From: Pseudomonadota bacterium
Lineage (GTDB): Bacteria; Pseudomonadota; Gammaproteobacteria; Xanthomonadales; SZUA-38
Direction of reading: 5' to 3'
DNA length: 64,000 bases
NCBI GenBank assembly: GCA_039033415.1
Contig: JBCCCR010000015.1
Coordinates: 1-64,000 of the forward strand
Every line of letters begins with the position of its first letter. Position 1 is the stretch's first letter. The notes beneath the pieces were generated by a model, which searched no databases, had not been told where the DNA came from, and worked only from the letters and a program-made list of their open reading frames with translations. Below, piece by piece: positions 17,459 through 25,648 of this stretch. The position numbers and the translations under genes are program-made.

Positions 17459-17482
17459 CGCCTCGCCGCCAGTGGCGAGGCG
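17459..17482 (+). promoter_or_regulatory. hairpin over the RBS of the following ORF
   Basis: CGCCTCGCC (17459-17467) and GGCGAGGCG (17474-17482) form a perfect 9-bp stem with a 6-nt loop. The 3' arm contains the only plausible Shine-Dalgarno (GAGG) for ATG 17491. No T-run follows, so it is a poor terminator. Confidence 0.45.
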
Positions 17483-17490
17483 CTTCATCG

Positions 17491-17817
17491 ATGGGGAAAG
17501 GGAGGCAAAAACCACCAAACGGGGCGGAAACTGGAGCCGCCAAGGTCACGAGGTATATGACTATCCGGGAATTGGGTTTTGACCAGGACGATTTGCGAGA
17601 ACCCACTGAGACCCTCAGCAAGTTGACGAGCGCTATTGGTCAGTTACAGCGAGCGGTACCCCGCAACACGGCCGTGGGCAAGGAGGTCCATCTGACCCTG
17701 TTGGATGTGTCAGAGGGACTTTGTGGTGCGAGTGTATTGCTCGAGGAACTCGAGCGTCGGTTACGGCTTCAGGAGCCGCCAGACCGGGACATCAAGGCCG
17801 TCGGCAATCTTGACTAA
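17491..17817 (+). CDS. hypothetical protein
   Basis: A 108-residue protein if started at ATG 17491; the frame is open from TTG 17434, and ATG 17557 (MTIRELGFDQ, with GAGG close by) is another option. No domain is recognised; the C-terminal half is helical with heptad-like leucines (LLEELERRLRLQ). Its 3' end overlaps the convergent HTH gene by 57 nt. Confidence 0.5.
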   Translation: MGKGRQKPPNGAETGAAKVTRYMTIRELGFDQDDLREPTETLSKLTSAIGQLQRAVPRNTAVGKEVHLTLLDVSEGLCGASVLLEELERRLRLQEPPDRDIKAVGNLD

Positions 17818-17970
17818 GGTATTGAGCGTGGGACTACGTTTGAGGGCGAACGCTGAGCTAACGGTGCTTTGAGCCACGCCGGCGGCGTCCGCAATCGACT
17901 CGTCAGTTAGCAATCCTTTCTTCTTTCCGAGCCGACGGCAATTCTCGGCAAGGATTTCGTGAACGTCCAT
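17761..17970 (-). CDS. small Cro/CI-type HTH regulator
   Basis: A 69-residue protein that is essentially one XRE helix-turn-helix: DESIADAAGVAQSTVSSAFA is the HTH and TLNTLVKIADGLDVPVWRLL is the closing helical part. It lies next to integrase and could control the int/xis unit. Copy C of the shared 16-bp motif lies 18 nt upstream of its start, consistent with autoregulation. Confidence 0.8.
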   Translation of the reverse strand: MDVHEILAENCRRLGKKKGLLTDESIADAAGVAQSTVSSAFALKRSPTLNTLVKIADGLDVPVWRLLKP

Positions 17971-17987
17971 CGTTCATTCCTCAAGCG

Positions 17988-18003
17988 TATCGCTTTAAGA
18001 ATA
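17988..18003. promoter_or_regulatory. operator-like motif, copy C
   Basis: TATCGCTTTAAGAATA matches the reverse complement of copy B at 13 of 16 positions. It lies between the HTH gene start and the integrase stop. Confidence 0.45.
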
Positions 18004-18005
18004 TA

Positions 18006-19163
18006 CTATGCTCCGAACGTGGATTTCCACTGATGCTTCGCGCCGCCGTTTTTATCAATCCATCGCGCGTAGTGCTGCTGCGTGATCTCAACCGTTTTAT
18101 GGCCCAGCTGCTGGGACACGAAGAAAATGTTCTCCCCTTCGCTGAGCAGCTGAGACGCAAACGTGTGCCGCGCCTGATACGCCGCTCGGTGTCGGACCCC
18201 GGCGTGCTTTAGCACGGGCTCCCAGAGACGCAGATTCCATTGATTGTAGAAGTTGAACGGTTGTAGGGCGCGATTGAGAAACACTCGCTCGCCTCGAAAG
18301 CGACTGATTTCTCGCATGATTTTGAGCGCTTCCACGGCCTTGGGAAGGAGCTGAAGCGTCCGCTTTCCGGCGTCAGACTTGGGTCGATCTTTCAGCCGGC
18401 CGGCGGTGATGGTTCGCTCGATTCTGGCGGTAGCGTCCGGAATGCTAACGTCACCCCATTCGAGGGCGAAAAACTCGCCGGTCCTAACTCCACTAAAGAA
18501 TCGAAACAGTATTGCTGCCCTTGCAGCAGGACCGTAGAGCTCGTCAGCGGCCCGAACGACCGCGTCAATCTCTTTGCGGTCAAACGGGTCCACCTCATAG
18601 TCAGATCGCCTTTGATCGGGCGTGACCAGTCCAGTGGCGCGGACTCGGTCGGCGGGGCTAGATTCCAAGATACCGTCTTCGACGGCTCGGTTGAGGGCCA
18701 GCCGAGCGACGGTAAAAACGTTTCGAACTGACTTGGCTTTTCCGCCATGGGCTCGGATGACGCGCCGGAGGTGCTCGGGTGTGACGTCTCGGATTCGAAG
18801 TTGTCCAAGAGCGGGCCGCCAGTGGGCTCGAAGAGCACTTCGGTAGGAACGAAATGTTGAGTAACTAACCGCTCTTTCGACGTCGAGGAGCCATTCATCG
18901 AATAGCTCGTCCATAGTCTTCTGAGACGGCGCCTGGCCGAAGAGCGCGCACTTCGGGCTGTCGGGGAAGAACTCGTCATAGCGGAAAGTCCCTTTCGCAA
19001 TTTCGGCGTCAATCAGCGCCTTCTGCGTTTCAGCGAATCGAATGTTAGCCCGAGTGGGCTTAAGCCGGAGGGTTTCTTTGCACTCTACACCGCGGTAAGT
19101 AAAGGCGATTCGGATTGCCGTTTTGCCGGAAGAATACCGGCGGACCGTAACACCTCTCGCCAT
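18006..19163 (-). CDS. int: prophage integrase (tyrosine recombinase)
   Basis: A 385-residue integrase. The N-terminal arm-binding domain (about 1-65) has RYSSGKTAIRIAFTYRG followed by KETLRL, as in the DUF3596 type. A SAM-like core-binding domain follows (about 80-175), then the catalytic domain with Arg in FFSGVRTGEFFALEW, the ARHTFASQ box (about 342) and GHKTVEITQQHYARW with the nucleophilic tyrosine. Its start overlaps the xis end by 79 nt, like lambda int/xis. Confidence 0.95.
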   Translation of the reverse strand: MARGVTVRRYSSGKTAIRIAFTYRGVECKETLRLKPTRANIRFAETQKALIDAEIAKGTFRYDEFFPDSPKCALFGQAPSQKTMDELFDEWLLDVERAVSYSTFRSYRSALRAHWRPALGQLRIRDVTPEHLRRVIRAHGGKAKSVRNVFTVARLALNRAVEDGILESSPADRVRATGLVTPDQRRSDYEVDPFDRKEIDAVVRAADELYGPAARAAILFRFFSGVRTGEFFALEWGDVSIPDATARIERTITAGRLKDRPKSDAGKRTLQLLPKAVEALKIMREISRFRGERVFLNRALQPFNFYNQWNLRLWEPVLKHAGVRHRAAYQARHTFASQLLSEGENIFFVSQQLGHKTVEITQQHYARWIDKNGGAKHQWKSTFGA

Positions 19164-19348
19164 ACGTCGCCTCCCTCAACCCATTTCTGGTATGTCGCCA
19201 TGTCGATGTAGACGCAGCCTTGCCGGTGCACCCACATAACGCCTTCGAGCCAGACGCCCTTCCGCCGGTAATTGTTGATCGCTCGCTCGGTCAGACCGGT
19301 GCGCTCGACAACCTTCGAAATTCGGACCCAGTCTCGGTCGAGGATCAT
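19085..19348 (-). CDS. xis: excisionase
   Basis: An 87-residue winged-helix excisionase. SKVVERTGLTERAINNYR and a Trp-rich middle (GVWLEGVMWVHRQGCVYID) with MATYQKWVEGG match the family. It directs integrase toward excision. Copy B of the 16-bp operator motif starts 8 nt upstream of its ATG. Confidence 0.85.
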   Translation of the reverse strand: MILDRDWVRISKVVERTGLTERAINNYRRKGVWLEGVMWVHRQGCVYIDMATYQKWVEGGDVWREVLRSAGILPAKRQSESPLLTAV

Positions 19349-19355
19349 AGCAGAT

Positions 19356-19371
19356 TATTCGTTTAGCGATA
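19356..19371. promoter_or_regulatory. operator-like motif, copy B
   Basis: TATTCGTTTAGCGATA directly upstream of xis differs by one base from copy A near tRNA-Ser, about 3 kb away. Confidence 0.6.
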
Positions 19372-19611
19372 CTACTCGCCGAACGGGACGCTCATCTTTT
19401 CGACGTTGTTGATCGCAAAATACGGGATCGACAAGGTGTGCATAACCTGATGCTCGCAATAGGCCAGCGTTAGCGTAATGTGTTCTGAGGTGTCCTCGAG
19501 AACAATGCCCGCGCTGATGATTGGCTCGGCGCCAGGGTCTATGTCATCAACGTCGACCCAACCGTCTTGCCCGGAAGAATCGACCCACTCAACAATCGCG
19601 ATTTCGGCCAT
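19372..19611 (-). CDS. hypothetical protein
   Basis: A 79-residue acidic beta-rich protein starting at ATG 19611, coupled to the previous gene by a TAATG overlap. It contains ITLTLAYCEHQVMHTLSIPY. Not recognised; last gene of the leftward early operon before xis. Confidence 0.65.
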   Translation of the reverse strand: MAEIAIVEWVDSSGQDGWVDVDDIDPGAEPIISAGIVLEDTSEHITLTLAYCEHQVMHTLSIPYFAINNVEKMSVPFGE

Positions 19612-19898
19612 TATTGACTCGCTTGAGCGCGAAGCAGCAGCAGCTCGTGCAGCTTCTGCTCGCGCTCGATCAGCTTGCCCCGCAGCCTTTGTAGGCGGCA
19701 AGCCATCATGCGGTGAAGTCGATGCAAAGCGGCGATCCGCTGATTGGCCCGCTGCAGCGTCACGTCCTCCCCGCGATACTCCTGCTTTTCGCGCCATGCC
19801 AACATGATCAATCGCCGCTTGCGCTCCAACCAAGTGGGCTCCCGGGTAATGTAGCCGTTGCGGGTCGGCTCTCGTATGCGACGAAACTCTTTCATCAA
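19611..19898 (-). CDS. hypothetical basic helical protein
   Basis: A 95-residue Arg-rich coiled coil, with ANQRIAALHRLHRMM and LRGKLIEREQKLHELLLL as heptad stretches. Stop and start overlaps link it to both neighbours. Role unknown. Confidence 0.65.
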   Translation of the reverse strand: MMKEFRRIREPTRNGYITREPTWLERKRRLIMLAWREKQEYRGEDVTLQRANQRIAALHRLHRMMACRLQRLRGKLIEREQKLHELLLLRAQASQ

Positions 19899-20143
19899 AA
19901 GAATTCGGGCTTCGCGACAGCGCGGGTTAGAGCCATGATCCCTTGTTGAGGGTGGGTTCGAGCGATGCTAGCCCACCGGCTGGCCTCCGCTTCGGTCGTA
20001 CAAACCAGTTCGGAATTCGTCCGATGAACCTTATCGATCAGCTCTTGAAGCTCCTGACCTTTCGACTTGATCTCGTTCATCAGCTCGATTTCGGACTGGT
20101 TCAGATCGCGATAGCCTTTGATCATCCGATGTTGATTTTCCAT
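19895..20143 (-). CDS. Acb2/Tad1-hairpin-like anti-CBASS protein
   Basis: An 82-residue protein from ATG 20143. YRDLNQSEIELMNEIKSKG, then a helical spacer, then ASIARTHPQQGIMALTRAVA resembles the Acb2 family (phage proteins that sequester cyclic nucleotides and so block CBASS and Thoeris signalling). Members are about 90 residues and form all-helical hexamers. It lies in the leftward early operon, where phages commonly keep anti-defence genes. The assignment is from remembered family pattern, not a search. Confidence 0.75.
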   Translation of the reverse strand: MENQHRMIKGYRDLNQSEIELMNEIKSKGQELQELIDKVHRTNSELVCTTEAEASRWASIARTHPQQGIMALTRAVAKPEFF

Positions 20144-20400
20144 TAGGCCGCCTTCTCCAAGTCGATTTTGGCCGGAGCGTGAACTCGATCCACGACGGCG
20201 CCCGAGCTGTTGATTACATGAAGGGTCCCGAAATGGTCCAGATCGTCTTTGAGAACGACTTCGTCGTGCCGAAGCTTGTCCCAACGTTCGTAGTGGGAGT
20301 AATTAATGACGACGAGCCCATCCAAACGAAAATGCACGTCAAAGCTGGCGACTTCGATGAATCGGCGCTCGGTGTCAGACATAAACTTGAGGGTGTACAT
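20143..20400 (-). CDS. hypothetical protein
   Basis: An 85-residue protein with alternating beta and charged segments (FDVHFRLDGLVVINYSHYER). TAATG overlap couples it to the Acb2-like gene downstream and it abuts the helicase gene upstream. Not recognised. Confidence 0.65.
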   Translation of the reverse strand: MYTLKFMSDTERRFIEVASFDVHFRLDGLVVINYSHYERWDKLRHDEVVLKDDLDHFGTLHVINSSGAVVDRVHAPAKIDLEKAA

Positions 20401-21791
20401 TACGCAGCTCTCCTATATTCAGCGCTTAAGCGCTCTACAACTCGAATCATGAAATTCTGGTCTTCGTCCCGGTCGCGAATGCGGCGGCGCGCGTCCATAT
20501 CGACAGTGCCCTTGATCATCAAGCGATGGACGATCACTCGGCGCGTCTGCCCTGCCCGGCCGTGAAGGCGGCCAATAAACTGCTCGTATAGCTCGAGGTC
20601 GGGCAGATCCCAGAAAACGACCGTAGCGCCGCCGTACTGCATGTTGAGTCCGTGGCCCCCGCTTTTCGGGTGCATCGGCAGCAGCGGCAGCTCGCCGGCG
20701 TTCCATCGATCGATAACGCCAGGCGTGTTCAGTGTTGGCAGGTTCGGGAACACCTTCTGCAGGCGCTCCAGCGTGTGCTTGTATTGATAGGCCAGCAAGA
20801 TGGGATCGCCGGCAGCCTCGGTAACGATCTCTTTCAGAGCGTCCATCTTGAGGTCGTGGATGAACTGAACCCGCCGAGTGCCCGTCTCCTCGTCGACTAC
20901 GTAAACCGCGCCGCCGGCGAACTGCAGCAGCTTGCCGTAAAGCGCGCCTGACGAGGCGATGTCGAAGATGCCCGGCTCGAATCCGAACGTGTCCAGCACG
21001 CCGTCTCGAACGAAATTCTTATAGCTCTCGCGCTGTCGCGGCGAGAAGCTCAGCTCGTGGTTCACCTCGAGCGGCGGGTTGGCGCTATCGTCACCCTGAA
21101 GCGCAAAGCAAATGTCTGAGACGGCATCGAAAATATCTTCTTTGGCTTTGGGCCTCGGCTCCCAAAGCGGGAACTCCTGCGGCTTCGGACTCCGGTTGGT
21201 GAAGTACATCGTTCGGTAGGCCGTCACGGTTCTCCCGAGCCGCTCTCCGCCGTCCAGCAGGTAAAGCTGGCCCCACAGCTTCATGAGCGAATTCGCGGCG
21301 GGAGAGCCAGTCAGCTGCACGATGCGGTCGACCTTGTTGCGCAGCTGGCGCATCGCCTTAGCGCGGCGCGACTTCGTGCCGGCGAACAGCGAGCTCTCGT
21401 CAATGACGATCATCTCGAACGGGAACTGCCCGTAGTCGCGATACATCTGGTAGAGCCAATCGACGCAGCCCGCGGACAGCGTGACGATCTGGACGGAATC
21501 GTCGTTGATGACCTGCTTGCGTTTCAGCGGCGTACCGTACGCGGCCTTACAGGTCAGCTCGGGCGTCCATTTCTCGCACTCAGCGGGCCACACGTCCTTT
21601 GCGATCCGCTTCGTGGAGATGACCAACACGCGATGGACTTGGACCGTCCAAATGAGATCGCGGATGGCCAACAGGGTCGGGCGAGTTTTGCCCTTCCCAG
21701 GCCGCCACCACAACGCACAGTGAGTCCGGTCGAGAATCCATTTTCGACCGAGCTGCTGATAAGCGTCGTGGTAGGCGGAAACTTGCGTCAT
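20400..21791 (-). CDS. phage SNF2-type DEAD/DEAH helicase
   Basis: A 463-residue protein from ATG 21791 (an upstream in-frame ATG adds 27 residues overlapping the next gene). Motif I is WWRPGKGKTR (about 28), motif II VIDESS, motif III QLTGSPA, motif V GHGLNMQYGGATVVFWDLP, motif VI QFIGRLHGRAGQTRRV. SNF2 helicases of this kind accompany phage family A polymerases and VRR-NUC nucleases in replication-recombination modules, as here. Confidence 0.88.
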   Translation of the reverse strand: MTQVSAYHDAYQQLGRKWILDRTHCALWWRPGKGKTRPTLLAIRDLIWTVQVHRVLVISTKRIAKDVWPAECEKWTPELTCKAAYGTPLKRKQVINDDSVQIVTLSAGCVDWLYQMYRDYGQFPFEMIVIDESSLFAGTKSRRAKAMRQLRNKVDRIVQLTGSPAANSLMKLWGQLYLLDGGERLGRTVTAYRTMYFTNRSPKPQEFPLWEPRPKAKEDIFDAVSDICFALQGDDSANPPLEVNHELSFSPRQRESYKNFVRDGVLDTFGFEPGIFDIASSGALYGKLLQFAGGAVYVVDEETGTRRVQFIHDLKMDALKEIVTEAAGDPILLAYQYKHTLERLQKVFPNLPTLNTPGVIDRWNAGELPLLPMHPKSGGHGLNMQYGGATVVFWDLPDLELYEQFIGRLHGRAGQTRRVIVHRLMIKGTVDMDARRRIRDRDEDQNFMIRVVERLSAEYRRAA

Positions 21792-21796
21792 GGCCG

Positions 21797-22003
21797 CTAT
21801 CGACTTCTCATCTGTTCGATCGCCCGACCGCCGAACTTGGCTAGTACCGTGATTGGCAAAGTAACCGGCCATGCCGCCGCGTAAGCCAAAGCAATGATGG
21901 CCAGGCCTTCCGGAGGCTCGAAGTCGTCTTCAGTCCGAGTCGACGCTCGCCAAAGCGCAAAGATAAAGACGAGTAAAAGACCAATGAAATACCAAAACGT
22001 CAT
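21797..22003 (-). CDS. small membrane protein
   Basis: A 68-residue protein with two predicted TM segments (WYFIGLLLVFIFALW, and LAIIALAYAAAWPVTLPITV) joined by an acidic loop. Overlaps the next gene by 4 nt. Role unknown; superinfection exclusion is one possibility. Confidence 0.6.
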   Translation of the reverse strand: MTFWYFIGLLLVFIFALWRASTRTEDDFEPPEGLAIIALAYAAAWPVTLPITVLAKFGGRAIEQMRSR

Positions 22004-22176
22004 CGACCCAACGCCTCCCGGTTGCCCCGAACGGTGCTGTCCGTGATGCGTCGGTTCGTGTCGACGATCGGCGGCCGATCCCCGGTGCCGACTTTCGTCT
22101 CAAGGGCAAAGATGCGGCGCTTCAACGCCGCGATCTCCTGCTTCTGCTCTCGGATCTCACCCTCAAGATCATTCAT
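22000..22176 (-). CDS. small coiled-coil protein
   Basis: A 58-residue protein from ATG 22176 (MNDLEGEIREQKQEIAALKR), an N-terminal coiled coil with a disordered C-terminal half. Overlaps both neighbours. Not recognised. Confidence 0.55.
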   Translation of the reverse strand: MNDLEGEIREQKQEIAALKRRIFALETKVGTGDRPPIVDTNRRITDSTVRGNREALGR

Positions 22177-22627
22177 CGCTGCCACCTCCGGAATCACCGT
22201 CCCCGGAAGGGCCGTCCTTGGCTGAGCCGGCACCGACCTCGGGAGGTGCGGCCGATGCCGACGGGTCCATGTTCGGTTTGTTGCTTTCGTCAGGTCCGGG
22301 ATCTTTGCTGCCAGCACCCACTTCCGGTGGCGCTGTCGAGTTGTCGCCCTCCCCGCCTGCCGGGGCGGATGGGATCTCCGGCGCGACAGCATCGTCCTCG
22401 CCGTAGCCCTGCTGGAACTGTTCGACGAACGCATCAATCGCGATGATCCAGGTTTGCAAACCGTGGAGCGCCTTACACTCCACATAACGGATCTCCTTGA
22501 GCGCGTTCTCGCGAGCATTGGTGACCTGCACCGTGCCGGGCGGGCGGGAATAGTTGCCCTCGAAGCCCGGCCGAAGGGTGTAGACCTCACCTTCTTGAAT
22601 GTGCAGCGTTTCAGTTTCTTCGTTCAT
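22169..22627 (-). CDS. hypothetical protein with repeated Pro/Gly-rich tail
   Basis: A 152-residue protein. The first 80 residues look folded (YTLRPGFEGNYSRPPGTVQV). The rest is low complexity with the unit APPEVGAGS twice, suggesting an internal duplication. No function known. Confidence 0.65.
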   Translation of the reverse strand: MNEETETLHIQEGEVYTLRPGFEGNYSRPPGTVQVTNARENALKEIRYVECKALHGLQTWIIAIDAFVEQFQQGYGEDDAVAPEIPSAPAGGEGDNSTAPPEVGAGSKDPGPDESNKPNMDPSASAAPPEVGAGSAKDGPSGDGDSGGGSDE

Positions 22628-22908
22628 AACCTACCCTCATCGATTTGAGTAAAAAAGGACTCAACGTCAGCGACGCTGGCCAAAACAAGTACCGTGAAGC
22701 CCCATCGCCCCAACGTCTTGTGTACGATCTTTTGTGGTTTGCTAAGCGAGCCGACCGGCGTCTTCGTTTCGACGAAAACGACCCGGCGTTTCGGGCCGAT
22801 CACCAGCCGGTCTGGAATACCTTTCCAAAAGGAAAGCTTCAAACAAAGAAGGCCGCGAGCTCTGCACCCGTCGCGAAGCCGCGAGCCTTCGATGTGCGAT
22901 TCAAGCAT
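22624..22908 (-). CDS. VRR-NUC domain nuclease
   Basis: A 94-residue PD-(D/E)XK enzyme of the VRR-NUC family. GIPDRLVIG supplies the aspartate and FVETKTP the ExK. Single-domain VRR-NUC proteins in phages are thought to cut branched DNA and sit beside SNF2 helicases and DNA polymerases, as here. A minus-strand AGTCC-N6-ACT site (22648-22661) falls in its end. Confidence 0.85.
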   Translation of the reverse strand: MLESHIEGSRLRDGCRARGLLCLKLSFWKGIPDRLVIGPKRRVVFVETKTPVGSLSKPQKIVHKTLGRWGFTVLVLASVADVESFFTQIDEGRL

Positions 22909-23416
22909 CGCTGAACCTCAGAGATCCGAGGCGTCCTATACCGTCGAAGCCTACTCGTAGACGTTCGAGGGCCGAATCGAAATCGACTATAGAGACCTCG
23001 GTGATGCGGACATCACCAACGTACGTCAGCCCGTCGGGCTGTCGAAACAGTGCTTGGCCTGGGGTTCCCGTTCGGAAAGGGGCGTAGATCTCATCATCGT
23101 AGACAAAACACGATCCGCCCCAGGTTAGGTCTCCCCAATCGTATTGCTTCTCCAGGCCCGCCCCAATTAGATACATCTCTTGGCGCGTACGCCGAGCTTC
23201 CATCGTCAACTCCCAGATGGGAATCGAAACGGTGGGAAACGCGATGACGCCGTGAGAGCTTCGCGCCGACGGGCGTTGAGGATTGAACGGCGGCGGGGCT
23301 TTGACTTCAACGGGCGCCGGCTTTGGCGGCTCCGCCTGTGTAACCTTTGGCAGCAGCGCTGCCCCCGCGCTCGCGGCCGTCAGCCGCTTGAGAAACGATC
23401 GTCGATTAAAACCCAT
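22901..23416 (-). CDS. Tat-signal phage protein of unknown function
   Basis: A 171-residue protein starting at ATG 23416. The N terminus NRRSFLKRLTAASAGAALLP is a twin-arginine signal (RRSFLKR plus hydrophobic core), with a likely AxA site near VTQA. The mature part begins Pro-rich and continues as a beta-rich domain (GGSCFVYDDEIYAPFR). Folded export across the inner membrane is expected. No known family. It overlaps VRR-NUC by 8 nt and the zinc-ribbon gene by 11 nt, firmly inside the operon. Confidence 0.65.
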   Translation of the reverse strand: MGFNRRSFLKRLTAASAGAALLPKVTQAEPPKPAPVEVKAPPPFNPQRPSARSSHGVIAFPTVSIPIWELTMEARRTRQEMYLIGAGLEKQYDWGDLTWGGSCFVYDDEIYAPFRTGTPGQALFRQPDGLTYVGDVRITEVSIVDFDSALERLRVGFDGIGRLGSLRFSDA

Positions 23417-23543
23417 AGTCCACCTTCGTCTGTCTACAGCGCCGGCAACGCAGCACGCGCCCCGGCGTTCCAATCGGATCGCACGTCACCTCCCAGGCGT
23501 GAAATCCGATGTTGCAAAGAAATTTTCCAAACCAAGCGCGCAT
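23406..23543 (-). CDS. small zinc-ribbon-like protein
   Basis: A 45-residue protein from ATG 23543. Cys and His spacing (CNIGFHAWEVTC, then LRCRRC) resembles tiny phage zinc-binding proteins of the DUF1660 sort. Its ATG overlaps the polymerase stop. Confidence 0.55.
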   Translation of the reverse strand: MRAWFGKFLCNIGFHAWEVTCDPIGTPGRVLRCRRCRQTKVDYGF

Positions 23544-25648
23544 CAGTCCTTCCGGTAAATCGGTCCGACGTAGCCATGCGCCTCTAGTGGGGCGTCCCGG
23601 CACCAGCCAGGGTTAACGGCTAAGAGCTGTTCCAAGACCTCCCGATTTCTCGGGTCCGGATCGTTGAGGGAGATCCCTTCATCGTGAACGTGCCCGATCA
23701 AGTCGAAAGTCAGATCTTCGCATTGGTCTGCGCGCATCAGCCCCTCGGCGAGCACGTCGCGCGCGATGGCTTGAACGATGTTCTCCGTGATCTTCCCCGG
23801 GTGCGTCGAGATGCGCTTCCAGTTGTAGCCCTCGGCGCCCTCGTAGGTGATTGTCTGCTTGACCGTGGTGTGACTCTTCCCATCGCGGTCGCGATAGGTA
23901 AACGGCATCTCTCGAATGTCCGGGCGTATGTAGGTCAGGCAACGTCCCGACGGAAGTTGGATTCGAACCGTTGGGCCCTGACGGAAAAACGCAAACCGCC
24001 CGACCCAAAACTGCTCGCCGCCCTGGCTGCAGATTGCGTCGCGAAACGCCTTGTCAACGTTGTCCCAGAACTGAGGCACGCCGACATAGGTGCTGCGGTA
24101 AACGTCGACCGCGCGGAACGCATCCTTCGCCTTCAGCTGAACGCCGTATTGCTTGGCATACTCGACCAAGCCCCAGCCGCCGAGGAAGTAGCCGCAGCCA
24201 AGACTGGGCGGCTTACACAGCTGGCGCTCGGCCTTGGTGATCTCGTCGTACGGCTTTTCCAAGAACAGCGTGCCGAAGTGCTTGTATTGGTCCAGACCTT
24301 CGCGCAGGACGCCCATGAGCACGGGGCACTCTGCCGCCCATGCAAGCATGACGGTCTCGATACTGGATAAGTCCGCCACCACCAGCTCTTTGCCGGGAGG
24401 CGCGGCGACGGCCGAACGGCATAGACCCTTGAGCACTTCGCCGACCGAACCCCAGAGAAGGTTAATCGCTTCGATATCGCGCCGCTTCACGCAGCTGATC
24501 TGCTGCTGCAAAACCTCCTCGTCACTCGGTCCGCGCGGCAGGTTTTGCGGCTGGAAGATGCGGCCAGCCCAGCGCCAGGTCCGGCCGGCGCCTGCGAACT
24601 GGAACGCGCCTCGCAGGCGGCCGTCGTCGCAGGTTGCCCGCGCGAGCGCCTCGTACTTCTTCACCGACGACAAAGACACGTCCCGCCGGATCTCCAACAG
24701 ACGACGCGCGCTTGGGGACAAGTCGTCCTGGGCCAGCAGCCCAGCGACCGCGGTCTTATCAAGCGACTTTGGCTCGATGCCCTGCGTCTTCAAGAAGGCC
24801 AGCTGCTGGTCGCGGCTGTTGGGGTTATCCAAGCCCGTCAGCAGCTGAGCTTCGAGGAGCAGGTCTTCGCGGATCTGCTGGTCCAGAGAGATAGCCGCCT
24901 CGACCAGCTCCATGTCGATCGGCAAACCGTTGCGGTTGATCTTCTGATCGAGATGCCACAGAGCCCACTCGTGCTCTGGCAGGTCGAAGGCCTGCATGCG
25001 CCGGTGAATCTCGCGCTCGGCGACGACATCTTGGCGGCAGTAGTCCATAAACTGCTGCCACTTCTCCGGCTCGTGATTCACTGTCGTGCGCGTCCACGGC
25101 TTGTGCTTCGTGGGCTTGCGCGGCAGGCAGAACAGCCGGATCAGGTTCGACCCAGCCTTGTCCTTCGCCTGATCGGCTTTGAGGCCGAGCACAGCGCCCG
25201 CCTTGGCCAGCGCCCCCGGCAACGACATGCACTGCGCCATGATCATCGTGCAGCGCCACTGTGGAATCTGGAGCGGGACCTTTAGCACGTTGCTCAAGAT
25301 CTCGATCTCAAAAGCCGCGTTGTGCGCGTACTTGATGATCGCCGGATCGGTTAGCGCCTCTCGGAACCGCACCCACTCAACGCTTTGAGAGCCGGATTTA
25401 GCGGTTGTCAGATCGACGATCTGCACCGGCTCGCTGTCAAACGCCCAAGCAACCATGAGCACTTGCGTGCTCGCGTGCCGGGCGTAGTAATACCCGCCCG
25501 TCTTCCGGATGTCGGCTTCGGAGTAGGTCTCCAAGTCGATATGCAGAATTGATCGGGCGGGAGCCGGTACGTCAGCCCGCTGGGTATTTGCGCGATTCAG
25601 TCGATCATCAAGCGTCGACTGAACTGCGGTTTCGAGCACAGCATTCAT
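23543..25648 (-). CDS. family A DNA polymerase (phage type)
   Basis: A 701-residue protein from ATG 25648; the frame is open 39 codons further. An N-terminal 3'-5' exonuclease-like domain has HIDLETYSE and AHNAAFEIE. The polymerase domain has motif A ADLSSIETVMLAWAAE, motif B (a KxxxxxxxYG-type helix around RQLCKPPSLGCGY) and motif C GHVHDEG. It is the replicative polymerase of the phage module and partners the ssDNA-binding, DUF2800, VRR-NUC and SNF2 genes. Confidence 0.92.
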   Translation of the reverse strand: MNAVLETAVQSTLDDRLNRANTQRADVPAPARSILHIDLETYSEADIRKTGGYYYARHASTQVLMVAWAFDSEPVQIVDLTTAKSGSQSVEWVRFREALTDPAIIKYAHNAAFEIEILSNVLKVPLQIPQWRCTMIMAQCMSLPGALAKAGAVLGLKADQAKDKAGSNLIRLFCLPRKPTKHKPWTRTTVNHEPEKWQQFMDYCRQDVVAEREIHRRMQAFDLPEHEWALWHLDQKINRNGLPIDMELVEAAISLDQQIREDLLLEAQLLTGLDNPNSRDQQLAFLKTQGIEPKSLDKTAVAGLLAQDDLSPSARRLLEIRRDVSLSSVKKYEALARATCDDGRLRGAFQFAGAGRTWRWAGRIFQPQNLPRGPSDEEVLQQQISCVKRRDIEAINLLWGSVGEVLKGLCRSAVAAPPGKELVVADLSSIETVMLAWAAECPVLMGVLREGLDQYKHFGTLFLEKPYDEITKAERQLCKPPSLGCGYFLGGWGLVEYAKQYGVQLKAKDAFRAVDVYRSTYVGVPQFWDNVDKAFRDAICSQGGEQFWVGRFAFFRQGPTVRIQLPSGRCLTYIRPDIREMPFTYRDRDGKSHTTVKQTITYEGAEGYNWKRISTHPGKITENIVQAIARDVLAEGLMRADQCEDLTFDLIGHVHDEGISLNDPDPRNREVLEQLLAVNPGWCRDAPLEAHGYVGPIYRKD

